Source: an uncultured Phascolarctobacterium sp. (GTDB taxonomy: Bacteria > Bacillota > Negativicutes > Acidaminococcales > Acidaminococcaceae). Taken from it: 64,000 nt of DNA. Position 1 is the first letter of the stretch. The number at the start of each line of letters is the position of its first letter. The translations under genes were made by a program, and so were the position numbers. Location: NCBI GenBank assembly GCA_900552005.1, contig URXU01000002.1:62001-126000 (forward strand). Reading direction: 5' to 3'. The notes under the pieces are model-generated. The model worked only from the letters and a program-made list of their open reading frames with translations, searched no databases and was not told the origin of the DNA. This document shows, piece after piece, positions 17,929 to 25,680 of this stretch.

Positions 17929-18031
17929 AAAAAAGTTCATGAAGAAACTACACCCGCGGTGGTGTACCCCTTCATGAACTTTGTTCACTCTCATTTTAGT
18001 ATATTCAATTTATTAACCGCCCATGCGGTTA
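17929..18031 (-). promoter_or_regulatory. thiS leader with terminator-type hairpin (not a TPP riboswitch)
   Basis: A transcript from the promoter at 18038-18066 would start near 18031. It opens with hairpin AACCGC/GCGGTT (18015-18030). It then forms a long stem of 13 bp (17970-17982 with 17932-17944) with an inner stem GGTGTA/TACACC and a T6 run on its 3' side, i.e. an intrinsic terminator before thiS. TGAAC-AAA-GTTCA can pair just upstream and would consume the 5' arm, a plausible antiterminator. I find no THI-box CTGAGA or downstream TPP core. A 27-codon ATG frame (17911-17994) crosses the hairpin and stops at the thiS start, but it lacks a ribosome site. Confidence 0.65.
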
Positions 18032-18037
18032 TAATAA

Positions 18038-18066
18038 AGTATACTTGTTTCCTGAGTCTATGTCAA
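18038..18066 (-). promoter_or_regulatory. thiSFGH-tenI promoter
   Basis: Near-consensus on the minus strand: TTGACA (18061-18066), 17-bp spacer, TATACT (18038-18043). Confidence 0.85.
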
Positions 18067-18129
18067 ATTTTCTTTTTCTATATATAGTGTTTAAAAGTAA
18101 TTTTATTTCAAAATATTGTTGCAAACAGC

Positions 18130-18157
18130 TTGACATCCTGATTTTTTTCTTTATAAT
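18130..18157 (+). promoter_or_regulatory. OFA transporter promoter
   Basis: Consensus TTGACA (18130-18135), 16-bp spacer, TATAAT (18152-18157). Transcription would start near 18165, just ahead of the ZTP aptamer. Confidence 0.85.
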
Positions 18158-18178
18158 AGAAATTACAAATCCATATGC

Positions 18179-18251
18179 GGATACAGGACTGACGGATAAG
18201 TGGAATCGACCACATGTACTGTATCATAAGCACTGCCGACCGTCTGGGCAA
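18179..18251 (+). promoter_or_regulatory. ZTP riboswitch (pfl motif)
   Basis: The conserved elements of the pfl/ZTP class are present in order. P1 is TACAG/CTGTA; then GGACTGACGGATAAG; then a GTGG/CCAC hairpin followed by ATG. After a short linker comes the 3' block GCCGACCGTCTGGGCA (18235-18250), which carries the pseudoknot strand. ZTP riboswitches sense the purine intermediate AICAR-riboside triphosphate, a signal of low 10-formyl-THF. The aptamer runs directly into a terminator. I recognised it from memory of the consensus, not from a covariance search. Confidence 0.88.
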
Positions 18252-18278
18252 TTAATTTGACCCGGATGGTTTTTTTAT
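18239..18278 (+). terminator. Riboswitch expression platform terminator
   Basis: ACCGTCTGGG (18239-18248) pairs with CCCGGATGGT (18261-18270), followed by T7. The 5' arm is part of the ZTP 3' block, so ligand-bound aptamer and terminator are mutually exclusive, an ON switch. Confidence 0.85.
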
Positions 18279-18313
18279 TCCGGTCAAAAATCAATGAACA
18301 GAAAGAGGTTTTG

Positions 18314-19540
18314 ATGATGAAAAAAAACAAATGGCTCATTGTTCTTTCCGCAATCGGAATCCATATTTGCATCGGCAGTGTCTATGCCTGGAGCGTACTG
18401 ACCAAGCCTATTATGCAGGCCATGGGCTTTACTCTGCAGGAAACCACCTGGACGTTTTCCCTGGCTATTTTATTTTTGGGGCTTTCGGCTGGTTTTCTCG
18501 GCAGCTACGTTGAAAAACATGGTCCCAGACGCAGTGGTTTAGTTTCTACCGTCTTTTTTGGTCTTGGCATGCTGGGTACGGCATTTGCCCTTACTCAGCA
18601 CAGTTTAATCCTCATGTATCTTTTTTACGGCGTCATCGGCGGTATTGGTCTTGGCACCGGCTACATTACACCGGTATCCACCTTGGTAAAATGGTTTCCC
18701 AATAACCGCGGTCTGGCAACGGGTCTGGCCATTATGGGCTTTGGCTTTGCCAGTCTTATTGCAGGTCCCGTAATGCAGCTGCTGATTGCCAAATACGGTC
18801 TGATCAACAATTTCATTATTTTGGGCTGCGTTTATATGCTGGTAATGACGGCGTCCTCTCTTTATCTGGAACCGCCTCAAACCGTTGCCGTTACTGAAGC
18901 TAAAACTAAACTTGCCGCAGTACCTGCAAGCACTCAGCCTCAATATACCGTCAAAGAGGCCATGAAAACCTGGCAATTTTATGCTCTGTGGTGGATTTTT
19001 TTCACTAATATTACCTGTGGCATCGGCCTGCTTGCCGTAGCCTCTCCCATGGCACAGGAGGTTATTAAGATGACCCCACTGGCCGCTGCCTCCATGGTTG
19101 GCATCATCGGTCTGCTCAATGGTCTCGGACGCATTGTGTGGTCTACAGTTTCCGACTATATTGGCCGCCGCAATACTTACATTATTTTCTTTCTTATAGA
19201 AATCGCAGCTTTCTACCTGCTGGCCAGCGTTACTGACAGCTTTCTTTTTCAGGCACTTATTTTTATTATTATTACCTGTTATGGCGGCGGCTTCTCCTGC
19301 ATGCCGGCTTATTTAAGCGATCTGTTCGGCACCAAACAGCTGAGCGCCATTCATGGCCGCATTCTCACTGCCTGGGGTTTGGCAGGCATTGCCGGACCGT
19401 TGCTGCTTTCCTGGATTAAGGAAACCACTAACAGCTATTCTATTACCCTGTATTTCTTCTCCGGCTGCTTTGTACTCAGTTTAATAATCGCATCTATTTT
19501 AAAAATCAAAACACAAAAAACTATTTCACCAAACCAATAG
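18314..19540 (+). CDS. OFA-family MFS transporter (oxalate/formate antiporter-like)
   Basis: A 408-residue major facilitator of the OFA family with about 12 membrane segments. The start IGIHICIGSVYAWSVL and the stretch GIGLGTGYITPVSTLVKWFP are characteristic. Known relatives exchange oxalate/formate or carry lactate and other monocarboxylates. Control by a ZTP riboswitch points to formate or another one-carbon-related substrate, since ZTP marks a shortage of formyl-folate; that is inference. The ATG at 18314 (or 18317) follows AGAGG. The gene is monocistronic with its own terminator. Confidence 0.88.
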   Translation: MMKKNKWLIVLSAIGIHICIGSVYAWSVLTKPIMQAMGFTLQETTWTFSLAILFLGLSAGFLGSYVEKHGPRRSGLVSTVFFGLGMLGTAFALTQHSLILMYLFYGVIGGIGLGTGYITPVSTLVKWFPNNRGLATGLAIMGFGFASLIAGPVMQLLIAKYGLINNFIILGCVYMLVMTASSLYLEPPQTVAVTEAKTKLAAVPASTQPQYTVKEAMKTWQFYALWWIFFTNITCGIGLLAVASPMAQEVIKMTPLAAASMVGIIGLLNGLGRIVWSTVSDYIGRRNTYIIFFLIEIAAFYLLASVTDSFLFQALIFIIITCYGGGFSCMPAYLSDLFGTKQLSAIHGRILTAWGLAGIAGPLLLSWIKETTNSYSITLYFFSGCFVLSLIIASILKIKTQKTISPNQ

Positions 19541-19576
19541 CACAAAAGAATCACTAAGTGCATGAATTTATTTTTC

Positions 19577-19602
19577 AGACTCCCACGCGGAGTCTTTTTT
19601 TA
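19577..19602 (+). terminator. Terminator after the OFA transporter
   Basis: A 7-bp stem AGACTCC/GGAGTCT with a 5-base loop is followed by T6. Between it and the next terminator (19603-19783) I see no gene. Confidence 0.85.
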
Positions 19603-19783
19603 TAATAAATTACCTTCGTAATCCTTGCTCTGCTCTTTTAAATAACATGCCTTTCATAATAACTTTTTCAGGCCTGCTGAAAACATATGCTGATGCTTGT
19701 AATTGCCGCTATTAATATGAAATAACAATTTATTCTTCTGCTGCCAAGTTGTTTCATACAATCTTAAATAAAGCTGCCCAAAC

Positions 19784-19816
19784 AAAAACACCTGCCGATA
19801 AAGGCAGGTGTTTTTA
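19784..19816 (-). terminator. Terminator of the rbs operon
   Basis: The stem AACACCTGCC/GGCAGGTGTT with a 6-base loop is followed by T5 on the minus strand, about 35 bp after the rbsB stop. Confidence 0.85.
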
Positions 19817-19848
19817 GATATCCAAGTTGTCAAAGCATCAATACCAAG

Positions 19849-20763
19849 TTATTTTTTTTCAACAAGTTTCAACGGAGCAGAAACTTTAGCGTCAACTTTT
19901 TCGCCTTTAGCAGCCTTAACTGCTACTTCTACGCCTTCCTGACCCATGATGTCCGGCTGTTGAGCAATAGTAGCGGACATAGCGCCGCTTTCGACAGCTT
20001 TTACACCATCTTCAGTACCGTCAAAGCCAACGATGAAGATTTTCTTATTAGCACTCTTAGCAGCTTCAATTGCACCCAGAGCCATTTCGTCATTCTGAGC
20101 AAAAATAGCCTGAATATCAGGATTTGCCTGCAGCATGTTTTCTGCAACGGTCAAACCTTTGCTTCTGTCAAAATCAGCAGACTGTTTAGCAACAACTGTC
20201 AATTTTTGGTCAGCAATCTTGTGGAAACCTTCACCACGTTCACGGGAAGCGCTGGCACCGGGAATACCTTCCAGTTCAGCAACTTTTACTTTTTCACCCA
20301 ATTTTTTAACAATGTATTCAGCAGCCATTTCACCGCCTTTTACGTTATCGGAAGCAACCAGACAAGTTACTTTACCTTCATCTGCACTGCGGTCCAGGCA
20401 AATTACGGGAATATTAGCCTTGTTGGCAGCTTTTACGGAAGTGGAGATTGCCGCGGAGTCAACAGGATTTACCAGCAGTACGCTGATATTCTGCTGCAGC
20501 AGGTCAGCAATATCATTAGCCTGTTTAGCAGGATCGTTCTGTGCGTCAACAATTTTTACATTAACGCCCAATTCTTTGGCTTTAGCTTCTACACCATTGC
20601 GCAAAGTAACGAAGAAGGGATTGTTCTGAGTGGAAACAGAGAAACCGATGGTGATGTTTTTGCCATCAGCCGGTTTTGCATCCTTTTTTTCACCGCTGCT
20701 GCAGCCAACAATCATCATAGCCATAGCAACGATAGCAATCATAACCAAGAAAAGTTTTTTCAT
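19849..20763 (-). CDS. rbsB: Ribose ABC transporter substrate-binding lipoprotein RbsB
   Basis: A 304-residue type I periplasmic-binding fold protein. The signal peptide ends in a lipobox (MIVGC), so it is membrane-anchored. TIGFSVSTQNNPFFVTLRNG and the ligand residues around VCLDRSAD and FAQNDEMALGA are those of ribose/allose binding proteins. It is the last gene of rbsKDACB, whereas E. coli ends with rbsK. AGGAGG precedes the ATG. Confidence 0.94.
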   Translation of the reverse strand: MKKLFLVMIAIVAMAMMIVGCSSGEKKDAKPADGKNITIGFSVSTQNNPFFVTLRNGVEAKAKELGVNVKIVDAQNDPAKQANDIADLLQQNISVLLVNPVDSAAISTSVKAANKANIPVICLDRSADEGKVTCLVASDNVKGGEMAAEYIVKKLGEKVKVAELEGIPGASASRERGEGFHKIADQKLTVVAKQSADFDRSKGLTVAENMLQANPDIQAIFAQNDEMALGAIEAAKSANKKIFIVGFDGTEDGVKAVESGAMSATIAQQPDIMGQEGVEVAVKAAKGEKVDAKVSAPLKLVEKK

Positions 20764-20778
20764 TCGATGAAATTCCTC

Positions 20779-21708
20779 CTAAGATTTTTTGCGGTCCATA
20801 AGAACAGCAAGCAAAATAACTATGCCTTTGACAACTTGTTGATAAAAGCTGGATACGTTAAGGATATTAAGACCATTATTCAAAGTACCGATAATCAAAG
20901 CACCAACCAGAGTACCGACAATACGGCCCTTGCCGCCGGAAAGACTGGTACCGCCAAGTACAACAGCTGCAATGGCATCCAGTTCATAACCAGTACCAGC
21001 AGTAGGCTGCGCACTGTTTAAGCGGCTGGTCAAAATAGCGCCGGCCATACCACACAGCATACCGGTAACTGTATAAGCAAAAATCTTGATTCGATTAATC
21101 TTGATGCCGGCAATAAAAGATACTTTTTCGTTGCCGCCAACCGCATAAGTTTTACGTCCCAAAGGAGTCTTATGCAGAATAAAATATAAAATACCGAACA
21201 TAATGAGCATCATAACCGCCGGTACAGGCAGTTCCAGAAAATAACCCTGTCCGAAATTTAAAAATGCTTCATTCTCAGTCAAACCGCTGATCGGATTACC
21301 GTTGGTATAAACCAAAGTCAGCCCTCTGAAAATAGTCATGGTGGCCAAGGTGGCAATAAACGGCGCAACTTTGCCGTAGGTAATAACCAAACCGTTAACA
21401 GCACCTAATGCAGCACCAATCAGGCAGGCAACGACAATGGCCAGAATAGGATCAAGACCACCGACAATGAAGCTGCCCATAAGTGCACTGGACAAGGCCA
21501 GAATGCTGCCTACGGACAAGTCAATGCCGCCTGTCAGAATAACAAAAGTCATACCAAAGGAAATAAGTGCGTTAATAGAAACCTGACGCAGCAAATTTTT
21601 CAGATTGCCAGGATCTATAAAGCTGCTGTTAAGACAGGCAATAACTACAAACAATACTACCAGACCGATTAGAGAACCGGATTTTTTTAATATAGCTTTC
21701 ACGTCCAT
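20779..21708 (-). CDS. rbsC: Ribose ABC transporter permease RbsC
   Basis: A 309-residue sugar ABC permease with 8-10 membrane segments. SFGMTFVILTGGIDLSVGS (about 50-68) is the family signature, and the EAA-like loop LDAIAAVVLGGTSLSGG lies near residue 235. It sits between rbsA and rbsB with short spacing. Confidence 0.95.
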   Translation of the reverse strand: MDVKAILKKSGSLIGLVVLFVVIACLNSSFIDPGNLKNLLRQVSINALISFGMTFVILTGGIDLSVGSILALSSALMGSFIVGGLDPILAIVVACLIGAALGAVNGLVITYGKVAPFIATLATMTIFRGLTLVYTNGNPISGLTENEAFLNFGQGYFLELPVPAVMMLIMFGILYFILHKTPLGRKTYAVGGNEKVSFIAGIKINRIKIFAYTVTGMLCGMAGAILTSRLNSAQPTAGTGYELDAIAAVVLGGTSLSGGKGRIVGTLVGALIIGTLNNGLNILNVSSFYQQVVKGIVILLAVLMDRKKS

Positions 21709-21714
21709 TATAAA

Positions 21715-23196
21715 TCATAACCCTCCCGTTGCCAGTGACATAATTTTTTCCTGAGTAGCTTCTGCACGCATAAGTTCGCCGGCTATTTCACCTTCATGAA
21801 TGACCAGAATACGATCGCTCATACCAAGAACTTCAGGCAGCTCCGAAGACACCATGATAATTGATACACCACTGGCCGTCAGCTCATTCATCAGTTCATA
21901 GATATCTCTTTTAGCACCTACGTCAATGCCGCGGGTAGGTTCATCCATGATAATAATTTCCGGATTCATGCCAACCCATTTAGCGATAACAACCTTTTGC
22001 TGATTACCGCCGGATAACGCACCTGCTTCCAAATCCAGCGTATGTGCCTTAACACCAAGCTTGTCAGCAAGCACATGAGAAAATTCATTCACCCGTTTAT
22101 AATCAATAATGCTCTTTTTGGCAAATTCATCAATGCTGGGCAAAGCAATATTGCGCATAATCGAAAAATCAAGAATCAAACCTTCGGTTTTTCTGTTTTC
22201 AGTGATAAAACCAAAGCCCGCCTTAATGGCATCCTCCGGTTTATCTATTTTGAGCTTCTGGTTTTTGAAATATACTTCCCCGCTCTGGCATTTATCCACG
22301 CCAAAGATGGCGCGCATAATTTCCGTACGTCCGCTGCCCATCAGTCCGGCAATACCAAGAATTTCACCTTTGCGCAGATTGAAGTTGACATCGTGGAACA
22401 GTCCCGGCTGCGTAAAATTCTTCACTTCCAGCACAATATCTCCCGGCACATTGCGGCGCTCAGGATAAAACTCTGTAATAGAACGTCCTACCATATCACG
22501 AACGATTTCATCCAAACCATACTTGTCAACCGGTCTGGTATCAACGGAAATACCGTCACGCATAACAGTAATTACATCACAGTTATTGAAAACCTCTTCC
22601 ATACGATGGGAAATATAAACCATGGCAACACCGCGTTTTTTCAGGGATTTCATTACTTCAAACAATTTTTCAGTTTCCCTTTCAGTAAGCGCTGCCGTAG
22701 GTTCATCCATGATTACCACTTTGGCATCAAGAAGAAGATTACGTACAATTTCAGTCATCTGCTGCTGGCCTACGGAACATGCGCCTGCTTCCATATCAAG
22801 CGGCAGCTCAATATGTATTTCCCTGCACTTTTCTTCGGCGATCTGACGCATTTTCTTAAAATCCAGCATACCGAAACTATTGGTAATACTGTGCATCAAA
22901 AACAAATTTTCCAGTATGGAAAGATTGGGCCAGATATTTAATTCCTGATGAATAAAAGCAATGCCATACTTTTCAGCATCAACCGGATTTTTGAAGCTCA
23001 TCTCTTTACCGTCAACAAAAATAGATCCTTTGTCCTGTTTATGCAGTCCAGTAAGAATATTCATCAAGGTTGATTTGCCGGCGCCGTTTTCTCCCATTAA
23101 GGCATGAACTTCGCCGCTTTTCAATTTTAAATTAACACCCTTTAAAACTTCGTTGCTGCCGAAAGCTTTATGGATATTTCTTAATTCAATCTCCAT
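21715..23196 (-). CDS. rbsA: Ribose ABC transporter ATP-binding protein RbsA
   Basis: A 493-residue tandem ATPase. The first domain has Walker A GENGAGKST (about 35), signature SVGQQQM and Walker B VVIMDEPTAAL. The second has the degenerate Walker A GLMGSGRTE and signature LSGGNQQK, as is normal for this family. It follows rbsD closely. Confidence 0.95.
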   Translation of the reverse strand: MEIELRNIHKAFGSNEVLKGVNLKLKSGEVHALMGENGAGKSTLMNILTGLHKQDKGSIFVDGKEMSFKNPVDAEKYGIAFIHQELNIWPNLSILENLFLMHSITNSFGMLDFKKMRQIAEEKCREIHIELPLDMEAGACSVGQQQMTEIVRNLLLDAKVVIMDEPTAALTERETEKLFEVMKSLKKRGVAMVYISHRMEEVFNNCDVITVMRDGISVDTRPVDKYGLDEIVRDMVGRSITEFYPERRNVPGDIVLEVKNFTQPGLFHDVNFNLRKGEILGIAGLMGSGRTEIMRAIFGVDKCQSGEVYFKNQKLKIDKPEDAIKAGFGFITENRKTEGLILDFSIMRNIALPSIDEFAKKSIIDYKRVNEFSHVLADKLGVKAHTLDLEAGALSGGNQQKVVIAKWVGMNPEIIIMDEPTRGIDVGAKRDIYELMNELTASGVSIIMVSSELPEVLGMSDRILVIHEGEIAGELMRAEATQEKIMSLATGGL

Positions 23197-23212
23197 GTCA
23201 GTTCCTGCCTTA

Positions 23213-23611
23213 TTAAAAAATTACATTACTGTGCAGTATTACATTGGCAAACGGTGTAATTTCTCCCGTTCTGATTACTGCCTTAGCATTTTTGGTCGCA
23301 GCTTTGAAAGCCTCATGATTTTCATCTACAATCCATTCCTGTTTAGAAAACAGCTCTTTCATCGCTTCATACACAATGGTATTTTTGTCCTGCATTTCAG
23401 CAGCAATTTCAACTTTTTCAATTTCCATATATTTGGCAACTTCTTTAACTACATCCATAAAAGAAGGAGTGCCAAGCTTTAACGCCAAATCAATTTTGGG
23501 CACACCAGCCGGTACAGGCAAGCCGCAATCGCCAATTACAATTGTATCCGTATGACCAAGATTAGCAAGTACCTTGGCAATAGAACTATTCAAAATACCA
23601 ACTTTCTGCAT
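23213..23611 (-). CDS. rbsD: D-ribose pyranase RbsD
   Basis: A 132-residue mutarotase that converts beta-pyranose to furanose ribose for ribokinase. It has the N-terminal catalytic His in ANLGHTDTIVIGDCGLP and the C-terminal RTGEITPFANVIL. It starts 1 bp after rbsK ends. Confidence 0.95.
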   Translation of the reverse strand: MQKVGILNSSIAKVLANLGHTDTIVIGDCGLPVPAGVPKIDLALKLGTPSFMDVVKEVAKYMEIEKVEIAAEMQDKNTIVYEAMKELFSKQEWIVDENHEAFKAATKNAKAVIRTGEITPFANVILHSNVIF

Positions 23612-23612
23612 G

Positions 23613-24491
23613 TTAAAGCATCTCCTCTACTTCTTTCAAATAAGGCATACCGCCCTGAGCGCCTATCTTCTGTACAGAAACCGCGGCAGCTGCATTAGCA
23701 AATCTTACACTTGCCGCCATATCTTTGCCTTCAGCACGGGCTACGGCAAATGCACCGTTAAAAGTATCGCCTGCACCGGTAGTATCAACAGGACTTACTT
23801 TAAAGGCCGGTACGTTACGCACCTGCCCATTTTCATAGTAAGCTACTCCGTTACTGCCCAAGGTCATCAATACTTTACCGGCATTGCGTTCAAGAATTTC
23901 TTCCGCAGCTAAATTTTTGAACAGAATAGCCGCCTCATGCTCATTAGGTGTCAGATAAGTAACTTTATCCAACAAATCCTGAGGCACCGGAGCGACCGGC
24001 GCCGGATTCAGCAGAACGGGCACGCCAAGCTGCCAGCATTTATTAATAGCATAGGCAATGGTCGCAAAAGGAATTTCATGCTGCAAAAGCACGAGATCAG
24101 CCTCTTTAATACGTGCTTCTGCCTCATCAATCAGTTTGGCATCCACCAGGTCATTGGCAGCCTTGATAACAATAATGGTGTTATCATCTTCAGCTACGGT
24201 AATATGAGCGGTACCGCTGTTTTCACATGGCAGTACTTTGACTAAACTGGTATCAACGTGGTTTTGCCGCAGGTTCTTAAGAATCATTTCCCCATAAACA
24301 TCATCGCCAATACAGCCAACCATGGTTACCTCTGCGCCTAAACGCGCAGCAGCCACAGCCTGGTTAGCACCTTTGCCTCCCGGCGAAACAATCAGACGCC
24401 TGCCAAAAATTGTTTCTCCCGGTTTGGCCCATCTGTCACATTCAACTGTAACATCTATATTACAACTGCCAATAACAACTATTTTAGCCAT
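23613..24491 (-). CDS. rbsK: Ribokinase RbsK
   Basis: A 292-residue PfkB-family kinase that makes ribose 5-phosphate. SPGGKGANQAVAAARLG is the N-terminal signature and DTTGAGDTFNGAF (C-terminal half) holds the catalytic Asp. The ATG at 24491 has AGAGGT upstream; a TTG at 24509 overlaps the ribosome site. It leads the operon. No rbsR-type repressor gene is adjacent, and the upstream 110 bp show only a weak promoter (TATACT near 24510). Confidence 0.94.
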   Translation of the reverse strand: MAKIVVIGSCNIDVTVECDRWAKPGETIFGRRLIVSPGGKGANQAVAAARLGAEVTMVGCIGDDVYGEMILKNLRQNHVDTSLVKVLPCENSGTAHITVAEDDNTIIVIKAANDLVDAKLIDEAEARIKEADLVLLQHEIPFATIAYAINKCWQLGVPVLLNPAPVAPVPQDLLDKVTYLTPNEHEAAILFKNLAAEEILERNAGKVLMTLGSNGVAYYENGQVRNVPAFKVSPVDTTGAGDTFNGAFAVARAEGKDMAASVRFANAAAAVSVQKIGAQGGMPYLKEVEEML

Positions 24492-24601
24492 TCTTTTACC
24501 TCTTTGCAATTAGTATATCCTAAATCAGTATTAAATAAAAATTCTGTTATCTTTTTAACTTCTACCTGTATACTGTAATATCCTTTTTTTATACGAAAAT
24601 C

Positions 24602-25663
24602 TCAGCATATTTCCAATAATATTTTTTTATATTCATCACTCACAACATCCGGCTGCAACAAATCAGCCAGATATGTCAGCTGCCTTTTGCTGGTTTTGGG
24701 TTTTGTCCTGCTCCAGTACGCAATTTCCAACTGACAAAACCGCTTCATTCTTTGCTGCATTTTGCCGCTGAACCGCGCCATGAGTAAATCGTGCCATTGT
24801 CTGATAACCTGCAATTCATCCTGCATGGTCATCCTTGCAATATTTGCTGTTAAATCCCGCACATTTCTCAGGACAAGACGCAGATAGGTTCTGCGCAGTT
24901 CATGCTTATAGCGGCGCTGTACGGCATAATCCACAATCATCAGATAAAAAAACTGCAGTTTATTATATGCAGCCAAAGAGCTTTCCAGACCATCCCAACG
25001 GCAATACATCTGCAAATGCAGCTGCAGCTGCAGAAGGCATTTGCTTAACAGGTCAGCATCCTGCCGCCGCCATATGGCCTGAAGAACAGTCAGCAGCAAA
25101 AAGTCATTAACTGACGGCCACTTTCTTCTGCTCATCTGCGCCAGCAAACTGGTCCAGTCGCTGATAAAAGAATGCAAAACATTTTTATTAACTGCCGTCC
25201 GCACAAAATTTATCACTAATCGCGCAATAACGCCAAATGCGGCGTCGTATTTTCTGTCACAAGCCATAAAGGCAATACTCAGCAAAAACTCACTGAATTT
25301 ATCAGGTCTTTCCCTGCGGCACAGAAAATCAGCAAGTACAGCTTCTGCCTGCCGCAGCCATTGCACAAACAGCTGCTCATTACGCAAACGCACGGCTGTG
25401 GACAGCATATCTTTCACAGCCAGCAGAAACATATCGCTCTGAGATTGAGCCTGCTTGCTTATAAGCAGCTGCTCAAAACATTTCCGGGCAGGTATTTCAG
25501 CATTTGATTTTAAAGCAGCGCAGCCGTACATACCTATCTGCGCTGACAGCGTTCTGATATCTTCCGCAGCAGAAGCAGAGGCTAAAGCAGAAAAAGACTG
25601 CTCTAAAATATACTGCCACGTTTCTTCTCCGGCAACAGTAAGATTTAAATCAGTCTTTTCCAT
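24602..25663 (-). CDS. Uncharacterised helical protein
   Basis: A 353-residue protein that I do not recognise. It looks all-helical with no membrane segment or signal, and is rich in Leu, Gln and Arg, with repeated patterns of paired helices that recall TPR/HEAT-type solenoids without a clear repeat. Trp and Cys are frequent for its length. It starts about 18 bp after the pyruvate kinase stop and is probably cotranscribed. The ATG at 25663 is chosen for spacing from AGGTG; an ATG at 25666 is next to it. Confidence 0.75.
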   Translation of the reverse strand: MEKTDLNLTVAGEETWQYILEQSFSALASASAAEDIRTLSAQIGMYGCAALKSNAEIPARKCFEQLLISKQAQSQSDMFLLAVKDMLSTAVRLRNEQLFVQWLRQAEAVLADFLCRRERPDKFSEFLLSIAFMACDRKYDAAFGVIARLVINFVRTAVNKNVLHSFISDWTSLLAQMSRRKWPSVNDFLLLTVLQAIWRRQDADLLSKCLLQLQLHLQMYCRWDGLESSLAAYNKLQFFYLMIVDYAVQRRYKHELRRTYLRLVLRNVRDLTANIARMTMQDELQVIRQWHDLLMARFSGKMQQRMKRFCQLEIAYWSRTKPKTSKRQLTYLADLLQPDVVSDEYKKILLEIC

Positions 25664-25680
25664 CATCACACCTGCCAAAA

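Noticed and set aside
17929..18031. T-box or TPP riboswitch in the thiS leader
   Set aside because: ACCACCGCGGG slightly recalls the T-box GGTGGNACCGCG block, but the stem I/specifier region is missing, and no THI-box core is present.
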